44,346 bases of DNA, from contig DEKW01000008.1 in NCBI GenBank assembly GCA_002354055.1, positions 340 through 44,685 of the forward strand, in the 5' to 3' direction. The notes under the pieces were generated by a model, which worked only from the letters and a program-made list of their open reading frames with translations, searched no databases and was not told the origin of the DNA. Source of the stretch: Bacteroidales bacterium UBA2712. Its GTDB lineage: Bacteria; Bacteroidota; Bacteroidia; Bacteroidales; Paludibacteraceae. Within the stretch, counting starts at the first letter, position 1. The number at the start of each line of letters is the position of its first letter. Both the position numbers and the translations under genes were made by a program. Below, piece after piece: positions 24,719 through 30,805 of the stretch.

Positions 24719-25432
24719 GTGAAACAGTTATTTCAACGAAATAGCATCTTTATCGGACTAAGCCTGATACTCCTTGGAGTATTGGGCTTAGCCCTTTTGT
24801 ATATCCCTCAAGGCGAGTTGCACCTGCTGCTTTGCGACCGACATACGCCCGCGCGCGATATATTTTATAGGTATTACACGCAGGTGGCAGAATGGTTTCC
24901 GTATGTAGTGTGCGTGGCGTTACTGCTTTTCAGCCGCATTGGAGACGGTGCTTTTGCGTCGGCAGCGATGATTCTCTCTGCGCTGACAACCCAACTCTTC
25001 AAGAACATTATCAATGCGCCCCGCCCTATCAAGTGGTTTGAACTAAATATGCCGGATGTACAACTGCCGCTCACGCCGGGAGTAGAGGTTCATAGTTGGT
25101 ACTCTTTCCCGTCGGGACATACGACCAGTTTCTTTGCCTTGGCTTTTGTGCTATGCGTAATCTATACTAGGAGCCCTAGGGACCCTAGGAGCCCTGGAAT
25201 ATCTAGTGCGTTTAGTTGTCTCATGCAGGTGGGGCTGTTTTTCCTGGCGGCATTGGGAGGATACAGCCGGATTTATTTGAGTCAGCATTTCTCGCGGGAC
25301 GTTTTTGCGGGCATTTTAGTAGGAACACTAATAACGGCTTTATGCTATGCCATTTTTAGCCGATATGAAGACAAAAAATGGTACAATTATCGTGTTTTCT
25401 GCCACAGAAAGCAAGAAAATGCAAAAAAATGA
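24719..25432 (+). CDS. PAP2-family membrane phosphatase
   Basis: A 237-residue inner-membrane phosphatase with about six helices. The three PAP2 motifs are visible: KNIINAPRP (KxxxxxxRP, about residue 98), PSGHTTS (about 131) and SRIYLSQHFSRD (about 182). Such enzymes dephosphorylate undecaprenyl pyrophosphate, phosphatidate or lipid A; which one is not decidable. It starts at GTG 24719, 6 bp after the upstream stop. Between the second and third motifs a CTAGG-type array (25167-25201) encodes TRSPRDPRSPGISS, likely a loop between helices. Confidence 0.88.
   Translation: MKQLFQRNSIFIGLSLILLGVLGLALLYIPQGELHLLLCDRHTPARDIFYRYYTQVAEWFPYVVCVALLLFSRIGDGAFASAAMILSALTTQLFKNIINAPRPIKWFELNMPDVQLPLTPGVEVHSWYSFPSGHTTSFFALAFVLCVIYTRSPRDPRSPGISSAFSCLMQVGLFFLAALGGYSRIYLSQHFSRDVFAGILVGTLITALCYAIFSRYEDKKWYNYRVFCHRKQENAKK
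25167..25201. repeat. CTAGG array inside the PAP2 gene
   Basis: Units ctaggagc, cctagggac, cctaggagc, cctggaata have an 8-9 bp period. They encode RSPRDPRSPGI between membrane helices and keep the frame. Same family as the array at 551-590. Confidence 0.75.
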
Positions 25433-25461
25433 GGGGTAAAGTGCATTTTTTTGCAAAAAAA

Positions 25462-25493
25462 TTTGGTCATATCAAAAAAAAGCAGTACCTTTG
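25462..25493 (+). promoter_or_regulatory. Promoter of tRNA-Val
   Basis: TTTG (25462-25465), 20-bp spacer, TACCTTTG (25486-25493). The spacer and flanks (TTTGGTCATATC, AAAGCAGTAC) are nearly repeated at 35208-35239, and the -7 side again at 35401-35414. Confidence 0.88.
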
Positions 25494-25523
25494 CACTCGC
25501 TTTTGAAAAAAGAGCAGATTTGA

Positions 25524-25598
25524 GGGCGTTTAGCTCAGCTGGTTTAGAGCATCTGCCTTACAAGCAGAGGGTCTGCGGTTCGAATCCGTAAACGCCCA
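25524..25598 (+). tRNA. tRNA-Val (anticodon UAC)
   Basis: A 75-nt cloverleaf. The acceptor GGGCGTT pairs with AACGCCC, the D stem is GCTC/GAGC, and the anticodon stem TCTGC/GCAGA encloses loop CTTACAA with anticodon TAC. The T arm is TGCGG-TTCGAAT-CCGTA. Discriminator A; CCA is not encoded. It decodes valine GUN codons, mainly GUA/GUG. Confidence 0.97.
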
Positions 25599-25606
25599 CA
25601 TAAAAG

Positions 25607-25632
25607 AAAAGGTCACCAAATGGTGGCCTTTT
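25607..25632 (+). terminator. Terminator of tRNA-Val
   Basis: AAAAGGTCACC-AAAT-GGTGGCCTTTT forms an 11-bp stem with one G-T wobble, ending in a T-rich tail. Confidence 0.85.
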
Positions 25633-25679
25633 ACTTTTAGAAGGCACTACGGCCTTCTCTCCGCAGTCCGGTCTGGGTT

Positions 25680-25719
25680 CTCCGCCGCTACGCTCTGTCG
25701 ATTATTGCAGTAAACTGCA
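25680..25719. repeat. Dispersed repeat copy and palindrome between the tRNA-end copies
   Basis: CCGCTACGCTCTGTCGATT resembles the reverse complement of the repeat at 38925-38964. It is followed by a perfect hairpin TTGCAGT-AA-ACTGCAA (25705-25720) just before the second tRNA tail. Confidence 0.55.
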
Positions 25720-25740
25720 ATTTTCGAATCCGTAAACGCC

Positions 25741-25782
25741 CACAACAAGAGGACACCACGCAAGGTGTCCTTCTTTGTTGTG
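25741..25782 (+). terminator. Second terminator-like hairpin after the tRNA-end copy
   Basis: CACAACAA...TTGTTGTG encloses AGGACACC...GGTGTCCT, a long two-part stem with a small bulge. It corresponds in position to the terminator behind the intact tRNA. Confidence 0.7.
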
Positions 25783-25847
25783 CAAGGCACTACGGAGTTC
25801 TTACCGCAGGTCAGAGCTGGGGTATAATTGAGGTAGAACGTTACGTA

Positions 25848-25891
25848 CGGGTCACGATGTGGTCGCGGGCAGGTCGCGGGATTGGTCCAAC
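25848..25891. repeat. 11-bp tandem array upstream of cstA
   Basis: Units cgggtcacgat, gtggtcgcggg, caggtcgcggg, attggtccaac. The final unit equals the first unit of the infC-rpmI array. It lies 48 bp before the cstA -33 box. Confidence 0.75.
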
Positions 25892-25938
25892 TTTTTTCTC
25901 AAATTATGCGCAATTTTTTGCGGAAAAATACATTTTTA

Positions 25939-25970
25939 TTTGCGTATGTGCAATTTTTGTAGTACCTTTG
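25939..25970 (+). promoter_or_regulatory. Promoter of cstA
   Basis: TTTG (25939-25942), 20-bp spacer, TACCTTTG (25963-25970); ATG at 25997. Confidence 0.88.
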
Positions 25971-25996
25971 CAGCCTAATTGTAAATTAGGCTTGGT

Positions 25997-27532
25997 ATGA
26001 TTACTTTTATTGTTGCATTGATTTTATTGGTGGTAGGGTTCTTTACGTACGGAACCTTGGTGGAGAAGATTTTCGGCATCGAGCCCGAGCGCAAGACTCC
26101 TGCGCTGACGAAGACGGATGGTGTGGATTTTGTGCCGATGGCTCCGTGGCGGATTTTCCTGGTTCAGTTTCTGAATATCGCAGGTCTGGGTCCTATTTTC
26201 GGTGCCATTATGGGTATTTTCTATGGTCCGGCGGCGTTTCTGTGGATTGTGTTCGGTACGATCTTTGCCGGTGGTGTACATGATTACCTAAGCGGAATGT
26301 TATCCATCCGCAAAGGCGGTGTGTCGCTGCCAGATATTATCGGAGACGAGTTGGGCAAAGGAGCAGGACTGAAGATGTTCATCCGTATTCTGACCTTGGT
26401 ATTGCTGATTCTGCTGACGACGACTTTCTTGAGCGGTCCGGCTACATTGTTACAAGGCCTGGCAGGCTTGGGTACCATGGATTTTCAGGGACGGATGATA
26501 CCTATCGTTTGGGTGTTGATTATCTTTGGATACTATGCCTTGGCTACGGTGCTTCCTGTGGATAAACTCATCGGCCGTTTCTACCCTATTTTCGGCGGCA
26601 TCCTTCTGTTCATGGGCTTAGGCATCATGGTTGTGATGTTAGGATGGCACAGCGCAGAGATGCCGGAAGTGTTTGACGGTTTGCAGAACAGACAGACGAA
26701 CGGTTTGCCGCTCTTTCCGATGATGTTCGTGAGCATCGCTTGCGGTGCTATTTCGGGTTTTCACGGGACACAGAGTCCTATCATGGCGCGGTGCGTGACG
26801 AACGAGCGTCAGGGGCGTTGGATCTTCTACGGCGCGATGGTAGCGGAAGGAATCTTGGCGTTGATCTGGGCCGCCGCAGCGGGTACTTTCTTTGCGGATC
26901 CGGAGAAAGGGTTGTACGGCATTGACGGTCTGCAGGCTTTTGCCGCGGAACATCCGGGCGAGAATATCGCTGCACTGGTGATTGACCGAGTGAGCCGCAG
27001 CTGGTTGGGTACGGTAGGCGGCATATTGGCAATTATCGGTGTGATTGCTGCGCCTATTACAAGCGGCGACACGGCGCTCCGTAGCGCACGACTGATTGTA
27101 GCGGATTTCCTGAAATGGGACCAGAAGCCCATTCCAAAGCGACTGATAATCGCTTTACCGCTGTTCCTTTGCGTTTTCGGCATGGTGTTTGTGGATTTCA
27201 ATGTCGTCTGGCGCTATTTCGCATGGACGAACCAGACCTTAGCGGTCTTCACGCTGTGGGCGGGAACGTGTTGGCTGTATAAGAAAGGTCTCACCCCTAC
27301 CCTCTCCAAAAGAGAGGGAGGAAAGTACCGTTTCGGGTACTTGGTTGCACTTATACCGGCGCTGTTCATGACGATGGTGTGCAGTAGTTATATTCTCATT
27401 GCGCCGGAAGGTCTGCATATCGCCCCGGAAAAACGCATTATCGGTTATGTCATCGCCGGATTGGTAACTATCGGATGTATGTTTGGATTTATCGTCTGGG
27501 CGAAGAGGCTGAGAGTCGAAAGTCGAAAGTAG
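25997..27532 (+). CDS. cstA: Carbon starvation protein CstA family transporter
   Basis: A 511-residue polytopic inner-membrane protein of the CstA/BtsT family, which imports pyruvate or peptides under nutrient limitation. It has the conserved GPIFGAIMG, GGVHDYLSGMLS, IRKGG-LPDIIG, GFHGTQSP and GDTALRSARL motifs. It is short compared with Escherichia coli CstA (about 700 aa) but of the size seen in Bacteroidota. A palindromic insert (27300-27318) encodes TPTLSKREGG between late helices. The final residues RVESRK and the TAG stop (27530-27532) come from an AGTCGAA heptamer array, so the native C-terminus may have been replaced. Same strand as engB, 15 bp apart. Confidence 0.93.
   Translation: MITFIVALILLVVGFFTYGTLVEKIFGIEPERKTPALTKTDGVDFVPMAPWRIFLVQFLNIAGLGPIFGAIMGIFYGPAAFLWIVFGTIFAGGVHDYLSGMLSIRKGGVSLPDIIGDELGKGAGLKMFIRILTLVLLILLTTTFLSGPATLLQGLAGLGTMDFQGRMIPIVWVLIIFGYYALATVLPVDKLIGRFYPIFGGILLFMGLGIMVVMLGWHSAEMPEVFDGLQNRQTNGLPLFPMMFVSIACGAISGFHGTQSPIMARCVTNERQGRWIFYGAMVAEGILALIWAAAAGTFFADPEKGLYGIDGLQAFAAEHPGENIAALVIDRVSRSWLGTVGGILAIIGVIAAPITSGDTALRSARLIVADFLKWDQKPIPKRLIIALPLFLCVFGMVFVDFNVVWRYFAWTNQTLAVFTLWAGTCWLYKKGLTPTLSKREGGKYRFGYLVALIPALFMTMVCSSYILIAPEGLHIAPEKRIIGYVIAGLVTIGCMFGFIVWAKRLRVESRK
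27291..27320. repeat. Palindromic in-frame insert in cstA
   Basis: CCCTCTC (27300-27306) pairs with GAGAGGG (27312-27318) around loop CAAAA. It encodes TPTLSKREG, a peptide I recall from dispersed intragenic repeats in several bacterial groups. The frame is kept. Confidence 0.65.
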
Positions 27533-27548
27533 AAAGTCGAAAGTCGAA
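27514..27548. repeat. AGTCGAA heptamer array at the cstA/engB junction
   Basis: Exactly five 7-bp units (agtcgaa, agtcgaa, agtagaa, agtcgaa, agtcgaa). The third holds the cstA stop TAG; the last A of the fifth is the A of the engB ATG. Confidence 0.9.
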
Positions 27549-28186
27549 TGATTACGAGTGCGAAATATATTATCTCGAGTCCGGACGTGAAGGATTGCCC
27601 GCAGAGCGGGTTGCCGGAGTATGCGTTTATCGGGCGAAGCAATGTGGGCAAATCGAGCCTAATTAATATGCTTTGCCATAACCCGAAGTTGGCGAAGACG
27701 AGTCAGAAGCCCGGAAAGACCTTGCTGATAAACCATTTCTTAGTCGAAAGTCAAAAGTCGAAAGACCGCAGCGAAGCTGCTCAAAGCCAGACTTGGCATC
27801 TGGTCGATTTGCCGGGATACGGATACGCGCAAGCGGGACAGAAACAACGCGAGGCGCTAAAACGGATGATCGAGCGTTACTGCCTTCTGCGAGAGCAGTT
27901 GGTATGTCTGTTTGTGCTGATTGACTGCCGGCACGAGGCGCAGAAGATTGACTTGGAGTTCATGGCATGGCTGGGCGAGAACGGTGTGCCGTTTGCGATT
28001 GTCTTTACGAAAGGCGACAAGTTAGGAAGAGTGCGGTTGGCGGAAAACGTAGAAGCGTATAAGAAACGGCTGTTGGAGGAATGGGAAGAGTTACCGCCGG
28101 TGTTTGTCACTTCGTCCGAGACCAAATTAGGCGGCGAAGAACTGACAGAATATATAGAGGGCTTGACCGCTTCGCTGAAAGAATAA
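27548..28186 (+). CDS. engB: Ribosome-biogenesis GTPase EngB (YsxC/YihA)
   Basis: A GTPase needed for 50S subunit assembly and usually essential. It has 212 residues. G1 is GRSNVGKS (29-36), the Thr of G2 is in SQKPGKT (about 58), G3 is DLPG (87-90), G4 is TKGD (usually TKxD) and G5 is TSSE. Between G2 and G3, where most family members go almost directly from the INHF strand to WxLVDLPGYG, an extra VESQKSKDRSEAAQSQ (66-81) is encoded by a heptamer array with a hairpin (27742-27784). The insert lies next to switch I/II, yet the frame is kept and all G motifs are intact. The ATG shares its A with the junction array. Confidence 0.95.
   Translation: MITSAKYIISSPDVKDCPQSGLPEYAFIGRSNVGKSSLINMLCHNPKLAKTSQKPGKTLLINHFLVESQKSKDRSEAAQSQTWHLVDLPGYGYAQAGQKQREALKRMIERYCLLREQLVCLFVLIDCRHEAQKIDLEFMAWLGENGVPFAIVFTKGDKLGRVRLAENVEAYKKRLLEEWEELPPVFVTSSETKLGGEELTEYIEGLTASLKE
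27742..27784. repeat. Heptamer plus hairpin array inside engB
   Basis: Units agtcgaa, agtcaaa, agtcgaa, then a 22-bp element (27763-27784) starting AGACCGC with an internal GCAGC-GAA-GCTGC hairpin and ending GCTCAA. It is a longer form of the 16-mer of the infC leader. Confidence 0.88.
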
Positions 28187-28202
28187 AGAGTAAAGACATA
28201 AT

Positions 28203-28327
28203 ATCTTAAAAATAGTACATTTCCAAGGTCAGCGTAGCCTCAGCGCAGCGTCAGCGCAAGGTCTGCTATTTGAAACGATTTTGAATTGATATAGTACCGT
28301 GATTAGAATCTTAAAAATAGTACATTT
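28203..28327. repeat. 20-bp direct repeat around the TonB-receptor start
   Basis: ATCTTAAAAATAGTACATTT occurs at 28203-28222 (intergenic) and 28308-28327 (codons 4-10 of the receptor). Between the copies lies an 11-bp array of four units (28224-28267), caaggtcagcg, tagcctcagcg, cagcgtcagcg, caaggtctgct. Confidence 0.85.
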
Positions 28328-30764
28328 GTGGGTGTTGCTCTTTTTGAGCACGTTTTCTTTGTACGCGCGCACGGCACGCGTATATGGGTACGTGGTAGAT
28401 CAGGACAATGTGGGAATCGAACTGGCAAATGTGGCGGCGTGGAGTAAGGTACCAAGTGACCAAGTACCAACTACCGGAGAGTTATTAGGCGGCACCTCGA
28501 CGAACAAGAACGGTTATTACGAGTTGATTTTAGAGGAGGCGGACACAGTGGTGTTAAACTTCTCGATGATCGGCTACACCTCGGTGCAGCAACGTATCAT
28601 CGACCTCAAAGAGGTGTTGAATATCAACGTGCAGATGCTGACGGACGAACAGATGCTGACGGAGATTGAGGTGCGCGGCATCAAACATACGCAGGGAACG
28701 ATGGACCGCATTGACGCTTCCACAACGCGCGTCATGCCGGACGCCACGGGCGGTTCGATAGAGAGTCTGCTGATCACTTTTGCAGGTGTGAGCCAGACGA
28801 ATGAGTTGAGTTCTCAATACAACGTCCGCGGCGGATCGTTTGACGAGAACTCCGTCTATGTGAACGGGATAGAAATCCACCGTCCATTGCTGATCCGCAG
28901 CGGTCAACAGGAGGGTTTGAGTTTTGTCAATCCGGAGATGGTGGAGAACGTACATTTCTCTGCCGGCGGTTACGGGGCGCAGTACGGCGATAAGATGTCG
29001 TCGGTGTTGGATATCACATATAAACGTCCGCAGGCATTTGAGGCAAGTATCAGCGCAAGTCTCCTCGGTGCGCAGTTGTATGTGGGCCACGGTGACAGCA
29101 CGTACAGCCAGATGCACGGCCTGCGATACAAGACCAGCAAGTATATGTTAGGCGGTCTGGCGACGAGCGGCAATTATCAGCCGACGTACATTGATTACCA
29201 GACTTTTATTACTTGGAAGCTAAGAGCCAAGAGCCAAGAGTCAAGAGCCAAGAGGCCGTGGACGATGTCGTTTTTGGGCAACGTGAGTCAGAACGACTAC
29301 CGCTTCACGCCGGACAGTTTGAGTGAGTCGTTCGGCGGACAGAATGCGAAGAACCTCTCCATTTATTATGAGGGCCAAGAGAAAGACCGATTTCTAACCG
29401 CATTTGCAGCCCTGAGTGCGAAAGGAAAAGTGTCGGAGGAGGTAGAGATCGGCTTTGACGCGAGCGGTTTTTATACCAACGAGCGGGAGAATTTCGATAT
29501 CACGGGCGAGTACGTGCTTTCGAATGCGCCGGCAGGAGAGATCACCGACGCCTTGGGAACGGGACTCTTCCATCAACACGCGCGTAACAGCCTGGAGGCC
29601 GGTGTGATTACCGTAGCTCATTCGGGAAGCTGGCATAGCGGCAATAATGACCTCAAATGGGGCGTGAGCGGTCAGGCAGAACTGATTCGGGATCATATCA
29701 GCGAATGGGAATGGCGCGATTCGGCGGGTTATTCGCTGCCGAATGACGGCAAGTCGATGGAACTCTATTACGCCTTACGCGGGGATAGTGCGATGCGTTC
29801 GGCGCGCGTACAAGGCTATATCCAGAACGAACATAAATGGCACACCCGTTCGGGACAATGGATATTGACGGTCGGCGGCCGGTTGCAATGGTGGAGCTGG
29901 AACAACGAGGTACTCCCCTCTCCGCGTGCATCGGTGGAATGGATCCCCGGATGGAAACGGGACTTATGCTTCCGTTTGGCAACGGGTCTGTACTATCAGG
30001 CGCCGTTCTACAAGGAGTTGCGCGACACCGTGACCGACGCGCTCGGCGTGACGCGTATCCAACTCAACAAAGATCTTCGCGCACAGCGTTCGGTGCATGT
30101 GGTGTTAGGCGGAGACTACTATTTCCGCGCATGGGGACGGCCGTTCAAACTGACGGCGGAAGGCTATTACAAATATATCGACCGGATGGAGAGTTATACG
30201 GTGGACAATGTGCGCGTACGGTATTCGGGGCGCAATGACTCGCAGGGTTATGCCGGCGGTCTGGACCTGAAGCTCTACGGCGAGTTGGTTCCGGGCGCAG
30301 ACAGTTGGATATCCTTCAGCACGATGGTGGCGCGGCAAAGGCTGTTGGGTTCAAGCCTGTGGATTCCTAGCCCACAAGAGCAACGATTTAACTTCTCGAT
30401 GCTCTTCCAGGACTACATACCGCGATTGCCGCAGTTGAAATTCCACCTGAAGATGCAGTTTGCGGAAGGCCAGCCGTATTATGCGCCACGTAATAACCAG
30501 GCTTGGGGCCGAATGCCGACCTACAAACGCATCGACATAGGCGCCACTTATACCTTCAATGCGCAGACCGCCAAGTTTATGCGCGCGCCAAGCGCCAAAC
30601 ATGTCAAACAATGGGCAATCCAGTTTGAGGTGTTCAACCTCGTGGGATGGCGCAACGTGAACTCGTATTTCTGGGTAGCCGACGCTTACGGCGCACAATG
30701 GGCCAGCCCGAACTACCTGACGGGAAGACGATTTAACCTCAAGGTCACAGTGGACCTGAGGTGA
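28299..30764 (+). CDS. TonB-dependent outer-membrane receptor
   Basis: An 821-residue exported outer-membrane transporter energised by TonB. A signal peptide (1-23) is followed by a carboxypeptidase-regulatory-like domain (about 24-110, ARVYGYVVDQDNVGIELANV), a plug (about 120-235, QYNVRGGSFDENSVYVNGIEI) and a barrel ending FNLKVTVDLR. No SusD partner lies nearby, so it is not an obvious polysaccharide locus; the substrate is unknown. GTG start at 28299; no TAnnTTTG promoter is evident before it. Two in-frame heptamer arrays lie inside: 28446-28475 (KVPSDQVP) in the N-domain and 29222-29256 (RAKSQESRAKR) in an extracellular-loop position. The stop TGA begins the array before mutS. Confidence 0.9.
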   Translation: MIRILKIVHLWVLLFLSTFSLYARTARVYGYVVDQDNVGIELANVAAWSKVPSDQVPTTGELLGGTSTNKNGYYELILEEADTVVLNFSMIGYTSVQQRIIDLKEVLNINVQMLTDEQMLTEIEVRGIKHTQGTMDRIDASTTRVMPDATGGSIESLLITFAGVSQTNELSSQYNVRGGSFDENSVYVNGIEIHRPLLIRSGQQEGLSFVNPEMVENVHFSAGGYGAQYGDKMSSVLDITYKRPQAFEASISASLLGAQLYVGHGDSTYSQMHGLRYKTSKYMLGGLATSGNYQPTYIDYQTFITWKLRAKSQESRAKRPWTMSFLGNVSQNDYRFTPDSLSESFGGQNAKNLSIYYEGQEKDRFLTAFAALSAKGKVSEEVEIGFDASGFYTNERENFDITGEYVLSNAPAGEITDALGTGLFHQHARNSLEAGVITVAHSGSWHSGNNDLKWGVSGQAELIRDHISEWEWRDSAGYSLPNDGKSMELYYALRGDSAMRSARVQGYIQNEHKWHTRSGQWILTVGGRLQWWSWNNEVLPSPRASVEWIPGWKRDLCFRLATGLYYQAPFYKELRDTVTDALGVTRIQLNKDLRAQRSVHVVLGGDYYFRAWGRPFKLTAEGYYKYIDRMESYTVDNVRVRYSGRNDSQGYAGGLDLKLYGELVPGADSWISFSTMVARQRLLGSSLWIPSPQEQRFNFSMLFQDYIPRLPQLKFHLKMQFAEGQPYYAPRNNQAWGRMPTYKRIDIGATYTFNAQTAKFMRAPSAKHVKQWAIQFEVFNLVGWRNVNSYFWVADAYGAQWASPNYLTGRRFNLKVTVDLR
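28446..28475. repeat. AAGTACC heptamer array in the TonB receptor
   Basis: Units aaggtacc, aagtgacc, aagtacc, aactacc encode KVPSDQVPT. It shares GTACCAAGTGACCAAGTAC exactly, in the same frame, with the UDG-like gene (37579-37607). Confidence 0.85.
29222..29256. repeat. AAGAGCC heptamer array in the TonB receptor
   Basis: Five 7-bp units aagagcc, aagagcc, aagagtc, aagagcc, aagaggc. They encode RAKSQESRAKR. Sister of the dapA array at 8271-8301. Confidence 0.85.
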
Positions 30765-30805
30765 TTTAGGATTTCAAATTTAGGATTTAAGATTTAGGAT
30801 TTAAT
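30764..30805. repeat. ATTTAGG heptamer array filling the receptor/mutS junction
   Basis: Exactly six 7-bp units (atttagg, atttcaa, atttagg, atttaag, atttagg, atttaat) start on the last base of the TGA stop and end on the base before the mutS ATG. Confidence 0.9.

Larger units (their letters stand above)
25579..25744. repeat. Duplicated tRNA-Val 3' end (two 22-bp direct copies)
   Basis: The T-loop/acceptor 3' segment starting TTCGAATCCGTAAACGCCCA occurs at 25579-25600 (in the tRNA) and again, 144 bp later, at 25723-25744. Both copies are followed by a terminator hairpin and then by AAGGCACTACGG (25641 and 25784). The 5' two thirds of the tRNA are not present before the second copy. It fits a tRNA-end duplication or an att-type scar. 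Confidence 0.85.

Noticed and set aside
25668..25742. A second complete tRNA-Val
   Set aside because: Only the 3' 22 nt match; D and anticodon arms cannot form.
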